Assembly: GCF_900078545.1 (NCBI RefSeq)
Contig: NZ_FLLS01000002.1
Location: 1,497,404 to 1,561,403 of the forward strand
Direction of reading: 5' to 3'
Source of the DNA: Olegusella massiliensis
GTDB taxonomy: Bacteria; Actinomycetota; Coriobacteriia; Coriobacteriales; Atopobiaceae
Length of the DNA stretch: 64,000 bases
The notes under the pieces are model-generated. The model was not told the origin of the DNA. It worked only from the letters and a program-made list of their open reading frames with translations, and ran no database searches. The position numbers and the translations under genes were made by a program. The number at the start of each line of letters is the position of its first letter. Within the stretch, counting starts at the first letter, position 1. Of this stretch, positions 54,494-64,000 are shown one piece after another.

Positions 54494-54652
54494 ACATGTC
54501 GTGCTAAGACAGAATAACCCAAGTCTTCATAACACGCCACATAATTCTTGTCTTTGCTGAGTAATTCTCACAAGAATTGGAATATTTTGTAGTATGGGTT
54601 TGTGAGCACAGCGCAAGCAAAGTAAAAAATTCTTGCGAAGTTATTCTATCCG

Positions 54653-54681
54653 TTGCGATAAAGGCACAGCTCATCTATAAT
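54653..54681 (+). promoter_or_regulatory. Sigma-70-type promoter of tRNA-Pro
   Basis: TTGCGA (54653-54658), a 17-nt spacer and TATAAT (54676-54681) lie just upstream of the tRNA 5' end at 54695. Confidence 0.8.
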
Positions 54682-54694
54682 TGCCCTCCGTCAA

Positions 54695-54771
54695 CGGGGC
54701 GTAGCGCAGCCTGGTAGCGCGCCTGCTTTGGGAGCAGGATGTCGTGGGTTCGAATCCCGCCGCCCCGACCA
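54695..54771 (+). tRNA. tRNA-Pro(TGG)
   Basis: A 77-nt cloverleaf with CCA encoded. Acceptor CGGGGCG pairs with CGCCCCG; anticodon loop TTTGGGA gives TGG; T-loop GGTTCGAATCC. Confidence 0.95.
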
Positions 54772-54911
54772 TATTTTTTTGCCACGTAGCGAACCGTTTT
54801 ATTTATTTGCTAGTTAGCAAACTGTTTCATAACAGATAAATTTGATGCCTGATTTAGTAGGCAAAGCAAAACCTGTCTACTCTAGACTGGGCGTGAATGA
54901 GAACGCTATAG

Positions 54912-56345
<1,434 letters not shown>

Positions 56346-56383
56346 GGCGTCTATACGAGATAATCTGCGCGTGATGGTTTTAA

Positions 56384-56420
56384 AGCGCCTGCCGCTCTCA
56401 TGCTCGGCAGGCGCTGTTTT
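56384..56420 (+). terminator. Rho-independent terminator after gdhA
   Basis: AGCGCCTGCCG pairs perfectly with CGGCAGGCGCT (11 bp) around a 10-nt loop, followed by GTTTTCG. Confidence 0.85.
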
Positions 56421-56563
56421 CGTCTAGAACTTCTGCTTCAAAGCATAGATAATCCGCATATCTTTTCCGTCAACGGTAGTCATGTAGTTGCTACGTGGTC
56501 AGTTTGAGTTTCCCTACCCAGCGGAGGGTTATTTTGCTAATATCTTCTCCTGTGTGTTTATAT

Positions 56564-56648
<85 letters not shown>

Positions 56649-56713
56649 TTCACATAAGAGGTAAAGCCAGATTAGCGTTTGCGTATGATTTGGCATGAGA
56701 CACTGGAGGAACG

Positions 56714-58057
56714 TTGAAGATTTCCGTCACTTCTGAGAGGACCGACGACGGCAAGGTCGCGGCCAAGGTTACTGTCCCTGCTGCTGAGGTCGATGCTACG
56801 GTCAAGAAGACCTATCGTGACATTGCTCAGCGCTATAACTTCCAGGGCTTCCGTCGTGGTCGTGCACCACGTCCTGTTATTGATGGCATTTTGGGTAAGG
56901 ATGCCGTTCTCGCACAGGCTACTGACGAGCTGCTCCAGGAGATTCAGCCTCAGATGATTGAGGAGCTCGACCTTGTTCCTGTTGAGCGTCCTGACTGGGG
57001 TGAGTCTGATCCTGTTGTTGAGCACGAGGATTTTGTTATCGATTGCACGGTTGTCGTGCCTCCCGTTGCTGGTCTTAAGAGCTATGATGCTCCCGCTATC
57101 AATATGCCTCCTGCAGAGGTAACTGAGGCAGAGATTGACCACCAGATTGAGCAGTTGCTCACGTATCGCACCACCTTTGAGCCCAACAAGCGCGCCAAGA
57201 AGGTCAAGGCCAAGGACATGATTACGGTCACTGCCGTTGACAAGAAGGGCGAGTCTGGTATTGCTGGTGAGGATCGTAGCGTAGCCCTTGGTAATCCCAA
57301 CCTTGCCAAGGAGCTCGTCTCTGGAATTGTGGGCATGAAGGTTGGCGAGACCAAGACCATCTCTTGGACTCACAGCCACGATGACCATACCCATGAGTTT
57401 GAGGTTGAGGTTACTATCAACAACATCCAGAAGGCAGTTACTCCCAAGCTTACCGATGAGTTTGCTAAGACTGGCTTTGGTTTTGATACCGTTGCCGAAC
57501 TTCGTGACGCTGTCAAGGAAGAAGTTGCGGCAGACAAGAAGGAAGGCCTGCCAGGTCTTAAGGAAGATCGCGTTGTGGCTGCTATTGGCGAACAGCTTGA
57601 TCTCGAAGAGGTTCCCGAGGCCTATCAAAATCAGGTGTTCAACGAGCTTGCTCAGGAGTTCTTGGGTCAACTTTCTCGCCGCGGCATGAATCTTGATATG
57701 TATCTCAGCATGCAGGGCATCAAGAGCGATGAGTTCTTGGCTGACTTGCATGATCAGGCTGAAGAGCGTGCGCGCCAGTCTCTAGCCCTTGATGCTTTGG
57801 CAAACGAGCTCAAACTTGACTGCAGCGATGAGGACATCCGTAGTGAGTTTAAGAAGGCCAACGTCAAAGATGTTGATTCCTCCATCAAGGAGTTCCTCTC
57901 TGATGGTCGTATGCCTGCGGTACGTCAGTCCATCCGTCGCACCAAGGCTGTTAACTGGCTTGTTGATAATGCACAGGTTACCGAGGTTGACGAGGTTGCC
58001 GAGGCTCGTGCCAAGGATGAGGGCAACAAGGACGAAGCCAGCGAGGACGCTGAGTAG
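56714..58057 (+). CDS. tig: Trigger factor chaperone
   Basis: A 447-residue ribosome-bound chaperone and peptidyl-prolyl isomerase. The N-terminal ribosome-binding domain contains GFRRGRAPRPVI (the GFRxGxxP loop), an FKBP-like domain spans about 150-240 (ITVTAVDKKGE, GMKVGETKTISW) and the C-terminal cradle 245-420 ends in an acidic tail. The TTG start at 56714 has GGAGG four bases upstream and gives MKISVTSE, the normal beginning. It leads the tig-clpP-clpX cluster, with a terminator-like hairpin before clpP. Confidence 0.95.
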   Translation: MKISVTSERTDDGKVAAKVTVPAAEVDATVKKTYRDIAQRYNFQGFRRGRAPRPVIDGILGKDAVLAQATDELLQEIQPQMIEELDLVPVERPDWGESDPVVEHEDFVIDCTVVVPPVAGLKSYDAPAINMPPAEVTEAEIDHQIEQLLTYRTTFEPNKRAKKVKAKDMITVTAVDKKGESGIAGEDRSVALGNPNLAKELVSGIVGMKVGETKTISWTHSHDDHTHEFEVEVTINNIQKAVTPKLTDEFAKTGFGFDTVAELRDAVKEEVAADKKEGLPGLKEDRVVAAIGEQLDLEEVPEAYQNQVFNELAQEFLGQLSRRGMNLDMYLSMQGIKSDEFLADLHDQAEERARQSLALDALANELKLDCSDEDIRSEFKKANVKDVDSSIKEFLSDGRMPAVRQSIRRTKAVNWLVDNAQVTEVDEVAEARAKDEGNKDEASEDAE

Positions 58058-58084
58058 TTTTTGGTTGCAAGTTTTTGATGGTCA

Positions 58085-58118
58085 AGTGCCCTGGCAGAAA
58101 AACTGCTGGGGCACTTTT
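58085..58118 (+). terminator. Terminator between tig and clpP
   Basis: AGTGCCCTGGCAG pairs with CTGCTGGGGCACT (13 bp including two G-T pairs) around AAAAA, followed by TTTT. It lies 28 nt after the tig stop. Confidence 0.8.
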
Positions 58119-58195
58119 ATCCATACATGTCTCAGAGAGCTACGAGTGGGGTACCATCGTTAGGTAAAGCATTTCGTAAGCGAAAGGATGCACTC

Positions 58196-58804
58196 ATGCA
58201 CAACCCAACAAATATTCCTTTGATTCCCTATGTGGTTGAGCAGACCCCTCGTGGCGAGCGTAGCTACGACATCTATTCAAGACTACTCAACGACCGTATT
58301 GTCTTTCTTGGTGAGGAAATTACACGCGAATCTGCAAATCTTGTTATCGCACAGCTATTGCACCTAGAAAGCCAAGACCCCGACAAGGACATTAGCCTGT
58401 ATATCGACTCTCCTGGCGGCGAGGTCTATGCTGGTTTGGGCATTCTCGATACGATGAATTTTATTAAGCCCGACATTTCGACCATCTGTGTTGGTATGGC
58501 AGCATCGATGGCGTCTGTCCTGCTTGCTGCTGGTACGAAAGGCAAGCGTATGGCACTTCCTAACTCGATGGTGCTGATTCACCAGCCTATCTCTGGTGCT
58601 CAAGGACAGCAGACCGATATTCAGATTGTGGCGAATGAAACCAAATGGATTCGTGAGCACCTCAATGAATTGCTTGCAACCTATACTGGTCAGCCAGTCG
58701 AAAAAATTAATGTTGACACCGAGCGCGACAATTATATGCGTGCCCAGCAAGCGATGGAGTATGGCCTCGTAGACCGTGTTATTACGTCACGCACCGAGCA
58801 GTAA
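58196..58804 (+). CDS. clpP: ATP-dependent Clp protease proteolytic subunit
   Basis: A 202-residue serine peptidase forming the ClpP chamber. The catalytic triad is visible: Ser in GMAASMAS, His in LIHQP and Asp in DTERDNYM. There is a short N-terminal propeptide-like extension ([16 protein letters not shown]). ATG 58196 has AAGGA seven bases upstream, whereas a longer frame from 58127 does not. clpX follows 20 nt later, so the pair is an operon. Confidence 0.95.
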   Translation: MHNPTNIPLIPYVVEQTPRGERSYDIYSRLLNDRIVFLGEEITRESANLVIAQLLHLESQDPDKDISLYIDSPGGEVYAGLGILDTMNFIKPDISTICVGMAASMASVLLAAGTKGKRMALPNSMVLIHQPISGAQGQQTDIQIVANETKWIREHLNELLATYTGQPVEKINVDTERDNYMRAQQAMEYGLVDRVITSRTEQ

Positions 58805-58824
58805 GATTTTGAGTAGGAGGGCAC

Positions 58825-60201
58825 ATGCCTTCGTTTGGTAACAATGGAACAGGGATGTTTGACGAGCTACATTGCTCGTTTTGTGGCAAGACTCGTACTC
58901 AGGTGCGCAAGCTAATTCAAGGACCTGATGGTGTATTCATCTGCGATGAATGTGTTGCTGCTTGTCAGGATATTATTTCAGGCTCGGATGCCGAGGATGC
59001 TCGCGCACGAGCCCAAGAACTGACACATATCGACAATGATGCAGCTGCTGGTTTTGAGCTAGCGCCTGAAAGAGAGGTTGAGCCTAGCAGCGAGCCGCCT
59101 CTCAAAAATCTTCCAACGCCGCATGAGATTTATGACGAACTTTCAAACTATGTCATGGGTCAAGAAGAAGCAAAGCGCGCAATGAGCGTGGCTGTCTACA
59201 ATCATTATCGCCGCATTGCCGCAGGCGCTGATGAGGTTCCTGAGGAGAGCGAAGACGTTGAGATTGCAAAGTCCAACATCTTGCTACTTGGCCCTACGGG
59301 TACGGGTAAAACATTACTTGCCCAGACGCTTGCCCGCTTCCTTGAGGTACCCTTTGCCATTGCTGATGCAACCACTTTGACCGAGGCGGGATATGTGGGT
59401 GAGGATGTCGAAAATATCCTCCTCAAGCTCATAACGGCTGCAGATGGCGATGTTGAACGTGCTCAAATGGGCATTGTTTACATCGATGAGATTGACAAAA
59501 TTGCTCGCAAAGCTGAGAACCTCTCGATTACGCGCGATGTGTCGGGTGAGGGTGTCCAGCAGGCATTGCTCAAGATTCTTGAGGGCACCGAAGCTGCCGT
59601 ACCCCCTACAGGTGGTCGCAAGCATCCTCAGCAAGAGCTTATTCGCATCGATACCACCAATATTTTGTTTATCTGCGGTGGTGCTTTTGTGGGCTTGGAC
59701 AAGATTGTTGCCGATCGTATTGGCAAGAAGGGTATCGGCTTTAATGCTGAGCTTTCGCGTAAGGTCGAGGAGGACCAAGACGAGCTTATGAGCAATGTCA
59801 TGCCCCAAGATCTGCATAAATTTGGCATGATCCCTGAGTTCATTGGGCGCATTCCGGTGATTTGCTCCACGCGTGAACTGACGGCAGACGATTTGGTTGA
59901 GATTTTAACCAAGCCGCGCAATGCTATTGTCAAGCAGTACAAGCGTATGTTTGATCTTGAAGGCGTTGATTTGAACTTTACAGAGGATTCTTTGCACGAG
60001 ATTGCTGACCAGGCTATTGCCCGCGGTACGGGTGCTCGTGGTTTGCGATCTATCTGTGAAGCAACGCTGCAGAACACGATGTTTGATTTACCAAGCGACC
60101 TCGATATTACCGAGGTTATTGTGACGCCTGAATCGGTGGGTGGCGCGCAGTCTCCCCAGATTGTACGTTCTGGTAAAGGCGCCAACCGTTCGAACTTGTA
60201 A
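58825..60201 (+). CDS. clpX: ClpX ATPase, unfoldase of ClpXP
   Basis: A 458-residue AAA+ unfoldase. It has an N-terminal C4 zinc-binding domain (CSFCGKT ... CDECVAAC, residues 12-44), an acidic linker, Walker A GPTGTGKT (Lys162), [10 protein letters not shown] Walker B, the ClpP-binding IGF-like region ([10 protein letters not shown]) and sensor segments [12 protein letters not shown] and GTGARGLRS. It feeds substrates to ClpP encoded just upstream. GGAGGG is near the ATG. Confidence 0.96.
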   Translation: MPSFGNNGTGMFDELHCSFCGKTRTQVRKLIQGPDGVFICDECVAACQDIISGSDAEDARARAQELTHIDNDAAAGFELAPEREVEPSSEPPLKNLPTPHEIYDELSNYVMGQEEAKRAMSVAVYNHYRRIAAGADEVPEESEDVEIAKSNILLLGPTGTGKTLLAQTLARFLEVPFAIADATTLTEAGYVGEDVENILLKLITAADGDVERAQMGIVYIDEIDKIARKAENLSITRDVSGEGVQQALLKILEGTEAAVPPTGGRKHPQQELIRIDTTNILFICGGAFVGLDKIVADRIGKKGIGFNAELSRKVEEDQDELMSNVMPQDLHKFGMIPEFIGRIPVICSTRELTADDLVEILTKPRNAIVKQYKRMFDLEGVDLNFTEDSLHEIADQAIARGTGARGLRSICEATLQNTMFDLPSDLDITEVIVTPESVGGAQSPQIVRSGKGANRSNL

Positions 60202-60276
60202 GTTTTATTCCGCCAAGACGAAGCGTGCTCGAGACATGAGCACCCACCACGTCGCGGCAGGAGAGGGAGGATTGTT

Positions 60277-62988
60277 ATGGAAGAAATGCCCAAGACCTAC
60301 GACCCTGCTACCAACGAACCCGATCAGATTGAGCGATGGGTTCAGGCGGGCTGCTATCAGCGTTCTTGCGGTGTAGGGGACTGTACAGTTACCATTCCGC
60401 CTCCCAACGTTACTGGTATTTTGCATATGGGTCATGCGATGGATGACAGTATCCAAGATACCTTTGTGCGCTATAACCGTATGTGCGGCCGCTCTACTCG
60501 CTGGATTTTGGGCACCGACCACGCAGGTATTGCTACTCAAACCAAGGTCGATAAAAAGCTCAAGGCAGAAGGTAAGTCTCGTCTTGAAATGGGTCGTGAG
60601 AAGTTCTTAGATGCCTGCTGGGACTGGACTCATGAGTACGGCGGCACGATTATCAATCAGATTAAGCGTATGGGTTGTTCCATCGATTTTGATGATGAAC
60701 AATTTACGATGAGTCCTGAGTTTTCTCGTGCGGTCCGCAAGGTCTTTGTCGACTGGTACCATGACGGCCTTATTTATCGAGGCAAGCGTATCGTGAACTG
60801 GTGCCCTCATTGCCGTACCGCTATTTCTGATGATGAGGCCGAATATCACGATGAAAAAAGCCATCTTTGGTATTTGCGCTATCCCTTGGTAGAGCCTGTA
60901 GGGGATACAACGTATATTACTGTCGCCACCACACGTCCCGAGACCATGCTTGGCGATACGGGCGTTGCGGTCAGCCCTCAAGATCCAGAAAAAGCTGACT
61001 TTGTGGGCAAGAAGGTTTTGCTTCCCATCGTCAATCGGGAGATTGAAATTTTTTCTGATTGGCATGTCCAGCCAGGTTTTGGTACGGGTTTTGTCAAGGT
61101 AACTCCTGCTCATGACCCTAATGACTATGCCATGGGTCAGACTCACGATCTTGAACAGATTAATATTTTTGACGAAACTGCGCACGTGGTTGAGGGCTAT
61201 GGCATCTATTCGGGCATGGATCGCGATGAGGCTCGAGAGGCTATTGTTGCTTGGTTTGACGCACACGGCTTGCTTGATCATATCGAAGATATCGACCATT
61301 CAGTTATGCATTGCTATCGCTGCGATACTGCGCTGGAGCCATGGCTGTCCGAGCAGTGGTTTGTCGCTGTTGACAAGCTCAAGGCACGTGCGACTCAGGT
61401 GGTAAAGGATGGTGAGGTGACATTCCATCCTGCGCGCTGGACCCAGACGTACCTCAATTGGATGGAAAACCTCAAGGACTGGTGCATTAGCCGTCAGCTC
61501 TGGTGGGGTCATCGTATTCCCGTATTTTACTGCGAGGAGTGCGGTTGGGAAGATGCCCTGCTTGAAGATACTGATGTTTGCCCACATTGTGGAAGTCATC
61601 ATATTCATCAAGATGAGGATGTGCTTGATACTTGGTTTTCCAGCCAGCTATGGACTTTTGCTACGCAAGGTTGGCCCGACCATCCAGAACGCATGGAAGG
61701 CCATCACCCTACCAAAGTACTCGTGACCGCTCGCGACATTATTGCATTGTGGGTTGCGCGCATGATTATGAGTTCTTTGTACTTTACCGACGAGGTGCCG
61801 TTCCACGACGTGTATATTTACGCGACTATCTTGGCTAAGGACGGTAGCCGCATGTCCAAGTCCAAGGGCAATGGCGTTGACCCCATGGATTTGATGGAAA
61901 AGTACGGCGCAGATGCTATGCGTCACAATCTGCTCACGTTGATCACCAACAATCAAGATGTTAAGTTTGACGCCGATATCGACAAGAAGACGCGCGAACT
62001 CATTAAATCTGATCGTACTGATGCAGCGCGTTCCTTTGTTACCAAGATTTGGAATGCCAGTCGTTTTGTACAGATGAATCTTGAGGGCTATCAGCCCGGA
62101 GCTCCCGTGGCCAAAACGTCTGAGGATGCGTGGATGCTTTCTCGTCTTGCTCGTGCGGTTGCTACGGCTACGCGCCAGCTAGAAGCATATGAGTTTGGTG
62201 ATTATGCGCGCGACCTGCAATCATTCTTCTGGAATGAGGTTTGCGACTGGTATATCGAGCTTTGCAAAGGTCGGCTGCTTGATGGTGCCCCCGAAGAAAA
62301 GCTGCAAGTACAGCGAAATTTGGTCTATGTGCTTGATGCTAGTTTGCGTCTGTTGCATCCCGTCATGCCTTTTGTCACCGAAAAGATTTGGGATGCGTTG
62401 CCTGCAAGCGAGCTTGATTGTGATGAGAATGACACGTATGTCAGCCACGATGGTCGTTTCCTTATGATGGCTGCCTGGCCTGAGGAAGCAGACTTTGTTT
62501 CCTATGTCAACGAGCGTGCGGAGCATGACTTTGAGTTGGCAAAGGTGCTGGTGGGTGCTGTGCGTTCCACGCGTGCGCGCTACCGCCTCTCCCCACGCAC
62601 CGAACTTGATGTGGCAGTACGTACTATGGGCAATGATGCCGAGGTTATCGAGGCTCAGCGTAGCTTTATTTGTAATGTGGGCCACATCGACCAGATGGTA
62701 GTTGGCGCGCGCATTGACAAGCCTCAGGGCGCTATTTCTGTTGCTCTCGGTGATATGGAAGTATTTGTGGCACTTGGTGGTCTCATTGATTTTGAAGCAG
62801 AGAAGAAGCGCCTGACCAAGCAGCTTGAGGCTGCTCGAAAAGAGCTTGCTGGTACCGAGCGCACGCTTGCCAACGAAAGCTTTGTTGCTAAGGCAGCCGC
62901 GGCTGTTATTGAGAAGAAGCGCGCGCGTGCTGATGAGCTGAGTGCAACTATCTCGCAGCTTGAAAATCAGATTGCTGACTTTAGCTAA
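60277..62988 (+). CDS. valS: Valyl-tRNA synthetase
   Basis: A 903-residue class I aminoacyl-tRNA synthetase. PPPNVTGILHMGHAM (41-55) holds the HIGH-type motif and RMSKSKGNGVDP (525 onward) the KMSKS-type loop. Between them are the editing domain (TTRPETMLGDTGVAV) and a zinc-ligand-like CEECGWED...CPHCGSHH segment. The C-terminal coiled-coil arm (EKKRLTKQLEAARKEL) is present. GGGAGG precedes the ATG. The gap to clpX is only 75 nt, too short for a T-box leader. Confidence 0.96.
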   Translation: MEEMPKTYDPATNEPDQIERWVQAGCYQRSCGVGDCTVTIPPPNVTGILHMGHAMDDSIQDTFVRYNRMCGRSTRWILGTDHAGIATQTKVDKKLKAEGKSRLEMGREKFLDACWDWTHEYGGTIINQIKRMGCSIDFDDEQFTMSPEFSRAVRKVFVDWYHDGLIYRGKRIVNWCPHCRTAISDDEAEYHDEKSHLWYLRYPLVEPVGDTTYITVATTRPETMLGDTGVAVSPQDPEKADFVGKKVLLPIVNREIEIFSDWHVQPGFGTGFVKVTPAHDPNDYAMGQTHDLEQINIFDETAHVVEGYGIYSGMDRDEAREAIVAWFDAHGLLDHIEDIDHSVMHCYRCDTALEPWLSEQWFVAVDKLKARATQVVKDGEVTFHPARWTQTYLNWMENLKDWCISRQLWWGHRIPVFYCEECGWEDALLEDTDVCPHCGSHHIHQDEDVLDTWFSSQLWTFATQGWPDHPERMEGHHPTKVLVTARDIIALWVARMIMSSLYFTDEVPFHDVYIYATILAKDGSRMSKSKGNGVDPMDLMEKYGADAMRHNLLTLITNNQDVKFDADIDKKTRELIKSDRTDAARSFVTKIWNASRFVQMNLEGYQPGAPVAKTSEDAWMLSRLARAVATATRQLEAYEFGDYARDLQSFFWNEVCDWYIELCKGRLLDGAPEEKLQVQRNLVYVLDASLRLLHPVMPFVTEKIWDALPASELDCDENDTYVSHDGRFLMMAAWPEEADFVSYVNERAEHDFELAKVLVGAVRSTRARYRLSPRTELDVAVRTMGNDAEVIEAQRSFICNVGHIDQMVVGARIDKPQGAISVALGDMEVFVALGGLIDFEAEKKRLTKQLEAARKELAGTERTLANESFVAKAAAAVIEKKRARADELSATISQLENQIADFS

Positions 62989-62994
62989 GTAAAA

Positions 62995-63039
62995 CATAGC
63001 GCGACAACTTGCATATTTTTTGTAAGCTGCCGCGCTATG
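62995..63039. terminator. Bidirectional terminator between valS and the epimerase gene
   Basis: CATAGCGCG (62995-63003) pairs perfectly with CGCGCTATG (63031-63039), with a second inner pairing of GCTTAC-like segments. It sits between two convergent stops. Confidence 0.75.
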
Positions 63040-63046
63040 ACTCTGT

Positions 63047-63958
63047 TTAAAGCAAGGTTATAGTAAAAGCGCGCTCAATAGTCTTGCCAGGTTCTGCTAT
63101 GAGACAGCCTTGCTTGTGCTCAAGTGTGTCATCTTCATCGGTACGTGTTGCAGTACCTGTCCATGGCTCAATGGCGACAAAAGGTGCATCTCCCGTCTCA
63201 CAGCCAGGAGACCAGATGCCCAAATAGGGAAATCCCTCAAAATCCAGACGCAGTACAGGCTTATCGGCGCCATCTACCAAGGTGACACGAGAATCAGGCG
63301 TGCCTTCCAATTCGATGGTGTCATAGCAAAAAAGCTTTCGGTCTAAAGGAAGTTTATCTGCCTTATCAACAAGGGGCGTTTTAATCTGATAGTCCCAAAG
63401 ACCCTCATCACTCACCCCAGGCGAAACATAAGACCAAGGCCGTGTAAAACGCAATGCATAGTCTCCCCAAGCACCCCTATGCTGCGGCGCAGGAACATTA
63501 AACGCGGGGTGTCCACCGACTGAAAAGGGGAGCGGATTAGCTCCTGTATTAGTGACAGAAAAGCTCTGGCGTAGGGTATCTACCGCTCCGCCATCCACAC
63601 TTGCTTTAAGGCTATAGCTCATGCGCAGGACAAAGGGGTAGGGGAAAGCAGCCATAGTATCTGCGTCAGAGCAAAGCTCGAGCGTTACGGCATCTGTGCT
63701 CTGCTCAGCTACCGTAAAGTCTTTGAGACGTGCAATACCGTGTCGGCCCATATGGCAGCAACCTGCTGCACTCTGAGCCTGGTCGTTGCGAATGCTACCG
63801 ACAATTGGGAAGAGTACGGGAGCGTGACGACCCCACCAGCGCTCATCGGCTTGCCACAAAAATTCATCGTCTCCTCGCCGCAGGCTTGAAAGCTCAGCTC
63901 CGTGTAGTTTTACGTGTGCAGAAAGATTGCCCGAAGTAATTGCAACAACATTGGACAT
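63047..63958 (-). CDS. Aldose 1-epimerase family protein (LacX-like)
   Basis: A 303-residue galactose-mutarotase-fold protein. AELSSLRRGDDEFLWQAD, APVLFPIVGS, HGIARLKDF with a catalytic-type His, VGGHPAFN with the second His and AIEPWTG with the catalytic Glu are typical of the LacX/YihR-like aldose epimerase branch. It probably interconverts anomers of a hexose. The complete start codon at 63958 is inside the window. The partial 42-nt leader contains GGAG (GAAGGAG) before the ATG. Confidence 0.9.
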   Translation of the reverse strand: MSNVVAITSGNLSAHVKLHGAELSSLRRGDDEFLWQADERWWGRHAPVLFPIVGSIRNDQAQSAAGCCHMGRHGIARLKDFTVAEQSTDAVTLELCSDADTMAAFPYPFVLRMSYSLKASVDGGAVDTLRQSFSVTNTGANPLPFSVGGHPAFNVPAPQHRGAWGDYALRFTRPWSYVSPGVSDEGLWDYQIKTPLVDKADKLPLDRKLFCYDTIELEGTPDSRVTLVDGADKPVLRLDFEGFPYLGIWSPGCETGDAPFVAIEPWTGTATRTDEDDTLEHKQGCLIAEPGKTIERAFTITLL

Positions 63959-64000
63959 ATGAACTCCTTCTTTGTGTGAGTGGCAGGATTTTCTTTTTGC

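Noticed and set aside
54543-54578. Inverted repeat AATTCTTGT/ACAAGAATT near tRNA-Gly
   Set aside because: Nine base pairs with an 18-nt centre in AT-rich sequence may be chance. No linked regulator or promoter could be defined.
56672-57751. A 359-codon frame opposite trigger factor
   Set aside because: It is antisense to a clear trigger factor gene. The translation is leucine/asparagine-rich without domain signatures, as expected of a shadow.
60202-60276. T-box leader before valS
   Set aside because: The gap is only 75 nt and lacks the T-box core, so valS probably depends on the clpX promoter or a short one.

Overview
The window looks like the chromosome of a low-to-mid GC, Gram-positive-type actinobacterium. 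An anaerobic Coriobacteriia member (Atopobium/Olsenella-like) is my best guess, held with moderate confidence. The reasons are an LPxTG-anchored Cna-B/pilin-like surface protein, a DUF4012 protein, clear AGGAGG-type ribosome sites, several TTG starts, and a fermentative/amino-acid gene set (NADP glutamate dehydrogenase, malic enzyme, PTS enzyme I with 1-phosphofructokinase). No plasmid or phage backbone genes are visible.

Layout. 0.1-7.5 kb: housekeeping and stress genes, including three unusual architectures: an XRE-HTH/AlaA-type aminotransferase fusion, a ThpR/YaiI (DUF188) fusion, and a GMP synthase made of the ATP-pyrophosphatase half only. 7.5-17.6 kb: a GC-richer defence island. It holds a type I restriction-modification operon (small RHH-like protein, hsdM, hsdS, DUF1016 nuclease, hsdR), then a nonsense-mutated McrC-like nuclease remnant. 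On both sides lie the same 70-nt hairpin block and the same 78-nt IS256-family left end, plus eight copies of a 24-bp repeat. 17.7-23.7 kb: a 2011-residue cell-wall-anchored surface protein. 24-34.7 kb: a VanH-like 2-hydroxyacid dehydrogenase, a queuosine-precursor transporter, HelD helicase, isocitrate dehydrogenase, then a four-gene run ending in a lipoprotein barnase and its barstar.

34.8-44.5 kb: membrane proteins, DUF1836-asparaginase, ProA, an Ldh-type oxidoreductase, malic enzyme, MetY, and a Nudix/ADP-ribosylglycohydrolase fusion. 44.7-54.5 kb: tRNA-Arg, a DUF4012 protein, fruK-ptsI, an amino-acid antiporter with a dimethylarginine-hydrolase-like enzyme facing a GntR regulator across a region with two palindromes, a lipid kinase and tRNA-Gly. 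54.7-64 kb: tRNA-Pro, gdhA, tRNA-Leu, the protein-quality-control cluster tig-clpP-clpX, valS, and an aldose-epimerase-like gene.

How parts work together. The restriction operon is tightly packed (2-nt gaps and an ATGA overlap), so methylase, specificity, nuclease and translocase subunits should be co-expressed. Barnase and barstar overlap by 8 nt, as expected of a toxin with translationally coupled immunity. The strongest candidate for something new is the lipobox-anchored barnase/barstar module with its two upstream membrane-protein genes. The repeat-flanked defence island and the domain fusions come next. All identifications are from reading the sequence; no database search was run.
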